Source: Blasia pusilla
Lineage: Eukaryota > Marchantiophyta > Marchantiopsida > Blasiales
Direction: 5' to 3'
DNA length: 64,000 nt
Assembly (NCBI GenBank): GCA_050084515.1
Contig: CM114274.1
Location: forward strand, 40,486,001 to 40,550,000
Below the pieces are notes generated by a model. The model was not told the DNA's origin. It searched no databases and saw only the letters and a list, made by a program, of their open reading frames with translations. The position numbers and the translations under genes are program-made. Every line of letters starts with the position of its first letter. Position 1 is the stretch's first letter. This document shows, piece after piece, positions 32,956 to 44,511 of the stretch.

Positions 32956-34924
32956 GAAGGAAATGGCGACTGTGATCTCAGCAGATCAGAAGAGGAGGTA
33001 CGGGGGAACCGGAACCCGATTTCTAGGGCTTCGTAGAGATGCTGAATGGGATGTGTGTGGGGCGTTCGGCCCTTGTCTTAAATTCAGGAAAGTGTTGGAT
33101 GTCTGCATTGGATGAGCTGGTCGATTTACAATCGAATTAGTTCCTCTCACAAATTGTATCTGCACCGGTGCAGACAGCCAACAGCTTTTTGGAGTTTGAG
33201 TGTGGAAGTCTCTGTACTATTTTCAGGATATGGATAACATGTCATCGATTGTTTGGAGGTCTCCAAACTGTCGTGATCCTCGGCATGTGTCTTAAATTCA
33301 GTAAACTGCGGAGCTCGTGGCTCTGAGTCCACTTTCACCATGCTGAGATCCAGTTTCTTGGACTTTAAGTGTTGAAGTCGCATGGATTTCTTTCTTGGAG
33401 CAGATTGTGTCATGCATCGTTTGCAGATCTCCAAGCGCTTGGTTCCTTTCTGTGAATTTACCCTTAACCGCTCCTCATGTCACTTAACCATTGACAGTCT
33501 CCATTGTTGTCTTTTCGGGAATCCGTCGTTATGAGATGCAATCGTAAGCCCTGTACATGTCTATCGTAAGTGCAAGATGAGTCGAACGTGATTGTGATTA
33601 CGGAATGGCAATTGTGATCTCAGCCGATGGACAGACTTGGCAGAAGGGAATACAGTCAAACTTTGGAGAACTTTGAAGATGCTTCACAAAGTCATTTGTG
33701 ATCCTTGATGCATATTTTGAGCTAGTTAGAACAGCACGAGATAAGCTCACATCAATATAGAGCTCACAGTATGTCGGATTGTAAGTTCGGCAGCCGCATA
33801 GGGTGTCAGTTGTCATCAACATGATGGCCGTTCCACATGTGACGCTCACGGTAGAGCGCTTCTGCCCTGAGTGAAGTCCACACCCTCAGCTGCTTCTAAT
33901 GGAAACGTTTGAAAAAATGCACGGTGTTTGCTAGAGAAGTTCTTTCACTGGTAACTGTGCCACGAATCTCGCGAGTCTTGTTTCCCTGAATTTCCTTTCA
34001 TGTCCATCTAATATTTGGCTCCTAGTGGTGTGTCTCGATTCCTTCGAAGGGATCCTTGAGATTCAAAATCCAGTTGCGGATCCACATTCGTTCAAGGGTG
34101 TAGTCAAAATGGAGAGAGTGAGTTTGATACTTTCAAACCTATGAGCACTTACGTGATCTGCCGAACGGTGCACATTGCGTCAATAACTATTTTATTTACG
34201 TGCGTTGAATCTACGATGCTGTCCATGGGAGGGACTCATTCAAAAGTTGCACCTAATAGCTCCAAACTTGAGAGTAATTCTTGTTAGTTCGCTCGCATGA
34301 TCCAACTACTTCGTTCTCTTTATGTTACTTACCCAAAAGTTGGGCACAAGTGTCCACAATTAGCAGTCATATGGTTTCCACTCATAATAGTGTGGCAGTT
34401 TCTGCTCTATGCTACTTATTTATCAGGAGATGTGATAAATAATTAGCACACAGCAATAAACAAAATCTTCTCAATGCCAGGACGGTTTAGGACTGTGCAA
34501 AAAAGAGGTAATGGTGATACTCACCTTTCCATCGTACAAGTCACAGGGCAGTTCCAAGGTATGGTAGTTTACAATCTACAGTCGGTGATGGGATGGCGAC
34601 TCTGGTGGACTCACCCCATGCAATGAAGTCCTGTTTAGTTCAAGCAAGCAATGACCCCATCTCTTGAAGTCTTTCAAGAGTCCATGACCTATTGCCCATG
34701 TCTTCCACAAATTCACGGTGATCTATTTACATTCCATGAGATGGGCTTCTGAGCTGCGGCTTCAACACGTGCACTACTTGTACTTGGAAACGCAATTGCA
34801 TAGGTCCTCAGCTTTCCTAGACAGGAAAATGAGAGAGGGTAGTTTAGCATAGAGACTTCTCGAGCTGAGTGTGCCTTTCGCTTGGAATGCTGATGATTGC
34901 AGTTTGAGAGCCCTCAAGCATAAG
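32956..34924 (+). other. Repeat-rich region upstream of the 34.9-39.1 kb gene
   Basis: Three short frames begin with similar starts: ATGGCGACTGTGATCTCAGC (32964), ATGGCAATTGTGATCTCAGC (33605) and ATGGCGACTCTGGTGGACTC (34594). They resemble the ATGGCCACCTCCGTGTCAG start of the main gene at 34925. A degenerate pair about 170 bp apart (33187-33262 and 33355-33438) shares ttggactttgagtgtggaagtc-like and catcgattgtttg-aggtctccaa-like sequence. This may be a 5' leader with duplicated first exons. No other gene is supported. Confidence 0.4.
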
Positions 34925-37900
34925 ATGGCCACCTCCGTGTCAGATTTACCTTCGACCACGGGCAGTGGCTACGGCAAGGAGATTGCACAAGACTGTCCAG
35001 GATTCGAGACGGACCCTGGCGTTCTTTATCAAGAGGAGTGTGATTTATCTTCTGGATGGGGTGGCGATTCCTCATCGGAGGCTTCCACGCAGGTCGAAGA
35101 GGAGTCTGTCGTTGTTCCTGGAATTACCTCTTCTTCGCATCCCACGGAGGGCCTGGTTTTTCTGAAGGCCTTCGAGGATGTGTTGGCCAAAGCACGAACC
35201 ACCATGGAGGCCCATGGAGGACCGGGTGAAACTTGGGAGAGGAAATCTATGAGTTCCGAAATAGATGCATGGATTGAGAATCAGTTCAGATTACATGAGC
35301 CTCCTGTTTCTTCCGTTACCTCCACTGCAGGGGACGTGTGTGACGAGGAGGTGGGGAACAATCACAAACATAATGATGGTGGAGGAGTAGAGGAGGAAGA
35401 ATGCCTGGACTCTAGAACATCGAGAAATCTAATCTTTTCGTCTCCCTCTGCCAAATCCCTTGGAGTCAATGGAGAACAGCCTCGAGAAAGTAATCATGTC
35501 TCTGGTTTCAGCCAATGTTCAAGTCGAAACGACATCCAAAATGAAGACGTTTGCAAATTCCTTGACGAGAGATACAAGGATGCAAACCACCTCCTACCTA
35601 ACTCCTCGACAAACCCAGCTTCTGAAACTCTGCCATTTGAAAACCAGCTGGGAGTGAATTTGGACGAAGATGATTTGTCGCTGAAAGAGTTGCGAGATCT
35701 ACATAGGAGTCGAGAAATTACTCCCGGGAAACTTCCGGATGTTTACATGGACCTCGGTACGGATAGATTTTCACCCGAGAATCCACCTTTCAAGCTCAGC
35801 CAGATTTCAGGTCCGACCACACCTGTGTCGGTTGACACACACCCACAGAAAGGCGTTCTTGTCAACACAAGGAGTTTATTGATTAGCTCCTTGAAACACA
35901 CATCAGGTCTTTCAAAGCTTGGGCAAGATCAGGATTTTTCAGAGTCAGAGCTTCTAGCTGAAAGCGTAAGCTTTAATAGACCCTGCTTAAAGAATGAAAA
36001 GACACAGGCAGTTGTATCTACAGAAGTGGCTGAGAAGGACACTGAAGATCCAGACGAATTTCTTGAGGACTTGAGGAAGAGGAGTTGTGATCGTCTCTCC
36101 TGTCTCCCTCCGCTGCCAGTACGATCTGTCTTACTAGTTCCATTTAATGTTTTGCAAAGTTATAATCTACCAAGTTCTCTTCATCAAATTCCACCCATCT
36201 GCTATCAAGCCCTGTCTGACAACCCCCCAGAGTTCCTGACAGCCCAGTTTGCCTATACGCTTTTTGAATTGAAAATACGACAGTGAACATAGGAAGCATC
36301 CATAAACTCTTTCAGAACGCGTGCAGGATCAGGAATCGTCGGATTTGAACGTCCCAACCGATTCAGCCAGCACCACTAGACCTTGCTTGAAAAATGAAAG
36401 TACACATGAAGTTTGTGCTGCCGAAGTCGCTGAGACAGATACAAAAGAGCCTGAGGAATTTCTTGAACATTTAAAGATGAAGAGCTGTGACCGTCTCTCC
36501 AGTCTCCCTCAGCCGCTGGTACTATTTACCGCATGAGTTCCCTTGAAGGTTTTGCAGAATTCCCATCAGCAACTTCTCCTCTTCTACAAGTTCCAACTGT
36601 TTGCGATAAGGCATTGTGAAGTTGTTCTGTCTTTCCACAGAAGGGCTGTACATAGAGACACGCTTTGGCTTGATTCCAGGACTTGCGATGCTGTTTGAAC
36701 TTTTTACAATCTTTAAGCCTGTAATAACACAGAAGTTTTCTCGTAAGCCATTATTGAACCATGAGCCAAGATTTGTTTCCTTCACGTACTAAACTTCTTA
36801 GAAGACGTGAGGTCTTTCAGATTTTCTGACAAGTTGTTGAGTAAATGGAGGATTTAAACTACGATTGTAACGCTGAGTTTTCAACAGGAATCCAAGCATA
36901 TGGATTTGCAAATCCAGAGAGGGTGAGCGTGTCATAAACCATCCGAGCCCCTTTCAATAGGGTAGCATTGTAGGTACTGTACAGTTAGGTCTAATAGTGT
37001 GATCCGACTCCCATCCCACTCTTAGAGTATTTATTTTTAGAATGAATCATCTTGTTGATCCACGTTCCCATCCCAAAGAGGGCACTGGAAATTTTGACCG
37101 AGTCATCTAATGAAAATGGCATCTTCGATATTGTATGTAAACATTGCTTATGCATAAGTTTGGCTCATAGGAAAGTTGCAAAAGAAGAAGATGATCTTGG
37201 CCTTTTAGGTTGGAGCTGATAGAAAAGTTGGACAAGCAGCTGGAAGAGAAGGAGAAACTTGCTGCCTCTCTTTCAACCACAACCAAGATTTCCCATGCCA
37301 ACACCCCGGACAAGAAATCAACCTCCTCTGCTGGATCAATCCTGAGGTTTGTAACTAGCCTTCAAATTCTTACTACAATCAGATGAGATTCTATACATAC
37401 AAGTGGCATAAAACCGAAGAGGATGATGAAACAAGAACCTGACAGCCCACAGCAGCAAAAGGCCAATCAGGGACCAGTTCCAAAAGCATTTGGAGCAAAT
37501 CTATTGGATTCTATCGTCACTTCAGATATGGAATTCTCCAATGAGTCTGGTGAGAGCGTTGTTTTAGACAGGAAAGGAAGAGAAAGCTGAGGGAGTTCAA
37601 GCTAAGACGAGCTCTCGAAAATCTGGATGGGAACCGACCTCAAAGTTGGACTGGATACATATTGCGTAATATCAAACTCGGTCCCAGTGCCCGCTATTTC
37701 ACTCTGAAGGTAACGCTCACGTCTATGAATTTGAAAGAATAAAAGCTGCACTCTCTCTTGAGGAAGGAGCCTGTTAGATGTCCCAGGAAGGTTATGCCAT
37801 GCCGTCCAGTCACTCTTGCACTCAACTGGCAAACTCTTTGCAGAGAACTCCTTGAGGAGCTATTCCAAGGCCGAGGAATCATGAGACGATTTAGGAAATG

Positions 37901-39139
37901 TTTTTATAGAAGAAGATCTTAGAATCCTAAAATGAACATTCTGACATTTTGATAGCCAGAAGAAGAGGCTTTGGTGGAGAAACTACTGCAGCAGCCAGAG
38001 CTAGACTTCGAGGCCAATGATATGAGGAGCTCATGTTCATCCAAATGTTCAATGGTAAGGGTTCACGTGGATGAGCTAGTGGCACATCGATATGATCTAA
38101 CTACAGAGGACTAAATCATGTGGACAGTTCCCCTTGTTTTGATTTTCGCTGGCTTTGAGAGAACCCCCTATTGTTCCTCTTGTGTGACGAACTGTTGTGA
38201 GACTCGATCAACCCTCTTCCAATCGTACAATTAATTCTTCAAGCTTGAATATAAAACAGAGTTCTGCTTTCAGAAGAAAGAAGGCAACTGCCAAAGTCAA
38301 CACCTGCATAAGAAGAGCTTGTAGGACATTCTAGACCATTGGGAGTGACACAGATGCTGGAAAACGAATGGATCTTCTTTACTTGCTAACCAATTCTCTC
38401 ATCCAGCTTCGTCTTGGGACGGTGGACAGGGTTTTGAAATGGTGGAAGAGGATGCACAACGAATAGTTAAAATTGATGAACAGCTGATACAGTTTCAAAG
38501 TCGACATGGCAGCAGCATCTGCAGCAGAAGTGATCAAGAGAACTCGGCCGAGTGTTCCACACCTGAACTAACTTCTTCAGGTGACGTTACACTTCAAACT
38601 TTTCACAATTGAGTAATAAAATGTTCAAGGAAGAATTCCTACTCAACCAGTAGAAACCATCTAATCAGTCGAATCCTGAACATGACATTCCATCCCTGGA
38701 ACGGAATTTCAACTTCTCCCAAACAACATCGTGACAATCTCTTGCAACTGATTGGAGACCTGGCATTTAGCAGACACTCAAAAAAAATATTTGTCTACTT
38801 CCGATTGCAGCACTTAAGAGGGCCCCATCTTCACTGAGCGCATTTTATAGTCAGACCAGCAAGCCTAGAACTGGTATTGAATCGATTGTATCATCTACGA
38901 CCAAAAGGCATGTCAAGCTCTGCAGAATTGACATTCCCGATAAGACGACGAGTGCAGTGGACGATTACTTGAGTGAGAAGCGGGATCGCAGGGAGTACGA
39001 ACTCCAAAATGAGGTAGACTTGAGTCTCTTTTTCTCGGGTGTCAACAATGCTTTATTTGAGAGAGAAAGTAATGAAATAACTTTCTCTCGCCTACAGGCG
39101 GATGGGATACCTTCCATCCGTGTGTCAATGACATCCTAA
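34925..39139 (+). CDS. Multi-exon coiled-coil protein of unknown function
   Basis: Start chosen at ATG 34925 (cataagATGGCC), giving MATSVSDLPSTTGSGYG. Exons supported by splice sites and frame: 34925-36118, 36327-36518, 36888-36922, 37209-37346, from 37422, 37572-37709, 37956-38054, about 38409-38580 and 38811-39139 (stop 39137). The end of the exon beginning 37422 and a small exon between 38054 and 38409 are not resolved. Exons 1 (end) and 2 are duplicates: RPCLKNE, TEVAEKDTEDPDEFLEDL and SCDRLSCLPPLP recur as RPCLKNE, AEVAETDTKEPEEFLEHL and SCDRLSSLPQPL. The acidic N-terminal half looks disordered. LELIEKLDKQLEEKEKLAAS (exon 4) is a short coiled coil, and RKLREFKLRRALENLDG with TGYILRNIKLGPSARYF forms a basic helical core. 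I do not recognise the family. A faint resemblance to sperm-tail FSIP1-type proteins came to mind but is unproven. Confidence 0.6.
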
Positions 39140-40626
39140 TGTTGAGGAGAGAGAGAGGGATATGCACAATTGCAAGGGCATCATGAATTCTGTCAGCACA
39201 CCATCAAAAATATGTTAGCAGCCAAAGGGGAAGTATGAAATGAGCAAACTCATGTGTGAGGCAGGGTTGGGGGAGTTTTTCCGTGGGACCGGGTACATTA
39301 CCGGGAATGGTAAATCGGAAACGGAAATTCCGGTTTTTGAACCGGTTTTCAGATACAAAGAGCGTCCTCGAATCCAACCGGTTTTTCGCAGGCAACTTTA
39401 AAATTAATCGGAAATTCTCAGATTTAATCGGCTAGCCTTACTCGTAACCCCGGATCTCCCAGATCATTGGTGTGAGGTGGGCTTTTCTTGGAGCATGCGC
39501 GTCATCTGTGCATCATTCATGTCTTGTGGAGTACCTTTATTTTAGTGCTACTCTTACCCTTTCAATAAAGATGCTCTATAGAATTAGGAAAGTAAACTAG
39601 TTGAAAATGTAGGAAGGAACCATAGTGAAAGAATGTGTTTTATTTGGATTGTGTAATATTGTTTGTTAGAGGGTATATCTCAAGGAAGTTTTTCGAATAT
39701 TTTTTTTGTGGATTTTCTTCCACGTATTTCATTTTTTTATGTGTCATTGTTTTTGGGTCTTTTCCACACATTTCTTTATTCTACTTTATTATGGTTATTT
39801 CTTGTGGCTTACCCGGGTTGCATAAGAAAAGTAGGGATGTCTTCCGTCATTCCCATATCTTATCTTCATAATTATGCAAAGTTTTCTTTTGGAAATGGAT
39901 TTTGCATGTCAAGCATATTGTAGGAAACTTTGTTATGTTTCCATAGCTTGTTACATAACAGTTTTTTTTCTGGATTTATCAAAGTTTTATTGATTGTATT
40001 TGAGATGTGTACTTCAGGAATGATTTGTCCCAACGCCAAATGGAGACATAACTTATATTTTGCATTAAGCCTAAACATATATTCATGATAAAGCACAAAT
40101 GTTTGTTGATAGTCATTTGAATTTAAGTATATTGTAATGATTCAGTTTTAAGAAATAGAACTTGTATGACAAGATGACATTTACATCAATACCAATTATT
40201 TGGTGAGGTCGACTAAGCATTTTTTCAAAATAATTTTGACCCTTTTTCTTAAGGTACTTCATTACTTTAAAATATAGGAATTTTTTTCTTTGTAAAAGGT
40301 TAATTCAAAAGAGGATACCGCAATAAAATGATCAATCTATAATAATTTATTATTAAGTTTAAAAAACTAATAAGGATAACATAAATTTATCATTTAAGAA
40401 AAATAAATCTTGTAAGCATAGTGTAATTTTCTTATTAACTTAAAAAAAATTATTAAAGATGTATTAATGTCTCATTATTACATGTGAAGTTCTTAACATA
40501 ATAAACAGCCACAATTTCTTAGGAAAATATGCACCTCTTCAATTTTTTAAAAGAATACTTCAATTATTAACATTCAAAATTTATTTGAACTTAATTGAAA
40601 AACCATTTTTCATTCTAAGAAAAAGA
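39140..40626. other. Intergenic DNA, no gene recognised
   Basis: 3' flank of the preceding gene, then AT-rich spacer. Open frames at 39635-39923 are hydrophobic T-rich translations with no motif. Confidence 0.5.
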
Positions 40627-41320
40627 CTAGTTTCATGCTCGTGTTATGCATGAAAATGGTACTTTTCAGGGCTCCAAACCGATATTAAATATGCCACTCC
40701 TTCACTCTACTCATCCCAACAAATCTCTTTGCCTTTATAATAATTTTCACTTGTCTTTCTTAAAAGGGAAGTAGTAACCCTCTTAGCAAACAACCACTCC
40801 TTACTAAAAATAATACCCACCTCTTCATTTTTTGAGGAATATTTGTTATGACCATTTTCCCCCTCATCTAAGATTCAAAATATTTGTCCACCTTCTTGTT
40901 TTTGTGAAAAAAAATTTAGTTTCATAATTTTTATTTTGAAATGGAATTTCCCTACCCTAAGAATGATCAAATTTTTACAATTTCAAAATTTAAGCAAAAT
41001 AAAATTTTAGGAAGAATTAATGGGGATGAAAATTTTAAAAATTTAATTCCCCTAAATTTTTTCAAGAAAGATCATTTTTTAAAAGAAAGAGAATTTTTTT
41101 TGAAGAAATAAAAAAATTTAGCCTCCAGTCTTGGAAGATCCTCCCTCCCCTCCTCCTACACCCTAATTTCTCTTAACTACCCCTCTTACCAGTTTTTATC
41201 TTTTTCTTCCTAAAAGGGATACACCTCACTTAACAAATGTTATGAAAAGACATGTGTCACCCTAAGAAAACCCCTATAGTATGTTAATCCGTCGTATGTT
41301 AATAGTAATGATGATATAGA
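40627..41320 (-). mobile_element. Minus-strand Helitron, 694 bp
   Basis: On the minus strand it starts TCTATATCATCATTACTATT after an A (41320) and ends ATGAAACTAG before a T (40627). Next to the 3' end is CATGCATAACACGAGCATG, resembling the terminal hairpin of the element at 3645. A GTGACACATGTC segment lies near the 5' end as in the relatives. The body is AT-rich. The 5' end is less canonical than in the other copies. Confidence 0.65.
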
Positions 41321-43002
41321 TCACAAAAAAAATCATTCACTAAATTATGAATTCTTATCTTTGAAGCAAAGCATAGATTAAATTAATAAGTATTATAATC
41401 ATATATTCATTTAATTCCAAGGTATTTCACTTCAACATTCCTTTTGAAGAAATTTTCATTTCCGCCCCAAATATAAAGACATTTTTTAAATAACATTTTG
41501 TGGGTGTGCCATAATACCCATTTTAGTGGAATCCTTTCTCAAATAGCCTGCTTTGAGATTGACTCTAAAAATACAAATTTTAAAATATTTTTAGCATTCA
41601 AGTGCTTTAATGAAATGCGTTCATGAATGGGAAGGGAGAGTGATGCACACTGGTTTCATTTAAAGACTTGCGTTGCTCACAAGACCCCATATGGTTGAAA
41701 GGAATTGACAATTCAATAAGATTGAATGGGTCTACCTCACAAATTACAGCCAACTTTAATAGGTGCTAGGTTTGAGTTCAAGATTGTCTGTAGTACTTAT
41801 AGTTATATCTTTCTTGACTTGGCTTTTAGTTGATGTTGCCATTTCTTAAGAGTAGGCAACACTACAATCCTGCTTGCCATAAAGTATCACTCATTTAGCC
41901 CATCTTAAATACAACCATTGTTTACTAGTACTAATATAATGCTCTTAAGAAAGACAACTCATTTCCTAATTTAAATTCCGTCATGTTCACTTAGCTCTTT
42001 GGTGTGTGTGTCATCACGGGAGGCCAAAATGTGTCCTCTCCGAATGAAGGGTTCTCATTCCTGCGACTCGACCCAATATTCACTTCTTGATAAAAAATCA
42101 TAAAGACTCTTCATTTTTCTTCTAAAAAACCCGCGCCCCCAAATCTTTTACTTGTATAGATTAGAACACTAGTAAGCTGCCCATAAGTGCCCCTCATCAC
42201 TCTGAAGTCAACCTCAAATTTGTTTCATTTTAAGGGTGACAAATGAATGTTTTAGAGGAGGCAGGGTTGATGCCACATGTAGGCCATAAAGATGTCACCA
42301 TGGGAGGCACTCCTATGTCAATAGTATTGATTTACACAACACACAACTTCCATACATATATATACAGCACAAATTCCAGTGCCATGTGAAATGCTATTTA
42401 ATCTTACACTAAACGTTCATAGATTAACAAATTCCCAACCCCATGAAGCGCTGATTAAAACAAAACCTTCACATACTGCCAAAGACCAAAGTCCATGAGA
42501 ATCCACACCAATTTCAAAATGTCACTTTGGAAGAGATTGCAAACAATTCAGTTGTAGAACATGCACTTTTGCAATTGATAGTTATATCAAGTCAAAATGC
42601 TTCACATTATATGAAGACCTTCCGCAGGTCATCCCCATCATGTCAATTGTTCGCGTTCCAAGATTATGGATAAAATGGGTCTTAATCTGGTCTATGCTGA
42701 ACACTAAACCAGATATGGAGAAACCCTGAATCCTAAATCTGTCTACACATCATATGGAAAAACACCGTCTGATCTACAGCTCTTCTCCTCAATGTGAGCT
42801 GAATACTTTGGATATGGACAGAACATGTCTGATTTTCAACTTACCTCCTTCGCATCTGGTCTCAAGGCTTTGTGCGATATAAGTAAATTGTGCCTGTTCT
42901 ACAACTCCACTCCTTCAAGTCTGGTTTGAAGGAATATGACATGATTTCATAGGACATAATCAGAAAATAAAGAATCCTTACTCTTGCATGTCTGTGACGC
43001 AG
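41321..43002. other. Intergenic DNA, no gene recognised
   Basis: No coding signal. A cactagtaagctgcccataag sequence at about 42171 resembles a minus-strand Helitron 3' end, but no matching 5' end was found. Confidence 0.45.
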
Positions 43003-43245
43003 GCAATAGACAAGAAGTTGAGAGAGCTGCAATTGGCAGACTACAACACCAAATTGTCACCAGAGGAGATGACCCATCTCGTAAGTATCAGAAGTTCGGC
43101 CCATTAGTAGCTAATCTGCGCATGATGAGTCCTGCTCAGTGTCATAGAGGAAGAAAAGTCAGAACGACTCGGCAAGTTGAAAAATCCGGATAAAACCTGT
43201 GGTCCACTTCACAAATTTAGTGTCAACAACTCCCTTTTGGTGACA
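43003..43245 (+). CDS. Possible exons of an unrecognised gene
   Basis: 43003-43080 has an acceptor (tctgtgacgcag) and a strong donor (gtaagtat) and encodes AIDKKLRELQLADYNTKLSP followed by EEMTHL in one open frame. After about 69 bp, an acceptor-like atagag is followed by EEKSERLGKLKNPDKTCG in the matching phase, up to a gtgagtg donor near 43247. The composition (charged, helical) is coding-like. No start or end of a gene was found around it, so it may be a gene remnant or an internal part of a gene whose other exons I missed. Confidence 0.35.
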
Positions 43246-43249
43246 GTGA

Positions 43250-44511
43250 GTGTCTATGGTCGATGCTGATTTTACAGAACATATCTGTATCTGTTTGCAT
43301 GTTCACAGCTGAACCAGTGCAGATATGAGCTGGGGTTGTAGCCAATTCACTTCTGGTGGCTTTTAAAGAAAACAATACCCAGGAGCTACCCCTCTCAGAG
43401 TTCTTACTTGAGCGAATAGAAAGATTCACTCATTGTACTGTGTTCCTTTGGTAAATTCCTATTCCTTCCTCGAATACACTGCACTGAATGATTAAACCGA
43501 GGAAAGTGCCTGAAGCTACAGAATCTAGTAGTACATTATCCAGCAAGCTGTGGAATGATGCATACCGAGAACCTACATCCGTACAAAGGCTTCCCACCTA
43601 GTCACTTTGAAAGTGATGTACACAGCTTAAATAATTGACCAATTTCCACAAATTCACCAAAGTTGATCATGGAGGGAAGCAGACCTTGGTCCACAGATAT
43701 AAGTGGTAAAATGCTGCTCACTTTGCACTGCCTCTCATCTAAACACACCTGATTCCAGAACTCCGCTCCAAGGGTTCGGAAAGCTGGAGGATGAACCACA
43801 ATCACTTTCATGAGCTGATGAAAACTGACCGACACGATTCAACCCAACTCTAAAAAGTGAAGTTAAGGAACGTAGTAAGTCACAAGAACTGACAACAACT
43901 GTTTCACACTTACTGTGAAACCTCTCTTCCCAATGAAACCTCAAGGGGAGCCACTGGGGAAACTCTTCAATCACTGTAGGCACAAGCTCAGCCTTCACCA
44001 TCTTGTATGGCTGGTTACCTTTTGAATCTGACTTTCCCCATCCCATCTATAGGTGTAGGGTAGCAAGACCTCATTAGTGCCATAGCGCTCCTTCATTGAG
44101 CTCCCCCGTCCTGTCACTCTCACAAACTCGACAGGAATAGGTCACCAAATTGAGAGGGATGTACAGAAACAACCTCAGTATCAGAACGAAAAAAGTTCAG
44201 TGGATTAAACCTTGAGAACACAGATGCATCAAACCATGCACCTCATCAAAATCTTGAGGTCATGTCACATGATTCACAGTGTGCATGAGGTGTGAAGGAG
44301 TTTCCCCTCCCTAACTATACCAAGAAGGGCCCTCTTTACTATTGGAACTGTGGGCCACTGAAAGGATCTTATCTGTTTGCTCCAATTGAGGGAAAAATAA
44401 GGGACAACTGATGATACAACCCAAGATTACTCGGGCGAGAGGTCAAAAATGTGTTTTTGGCAATTTACACCATCTGCAAGAATATTTAATTCATGCTTGT
44501 ATAGCTAAGAG
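43250..44511. other. Spacer and 3' flank of the cis-prenyltransferase gene
   Basis: No gene is supported on either strand; minus-strand frames at 43602-44046 lack recognisable motifs. Part of it is probably the 3' untranslated region of the gene ending at 44512. Confidence 0.45.

Noticed and set aside
34871-34924. GTG start 54 bp upstream of the 34.9-kb gene
   Set aside because: A non-ATG start is not supported; ATG 34925 has a good context.
42165-42200. Minus-strand Helitron 3' end (cttactagtg on the minus strand)
   Set aside because: The hairpin is weak and no matching 5' end was found to the right, so it is not listed as an element.
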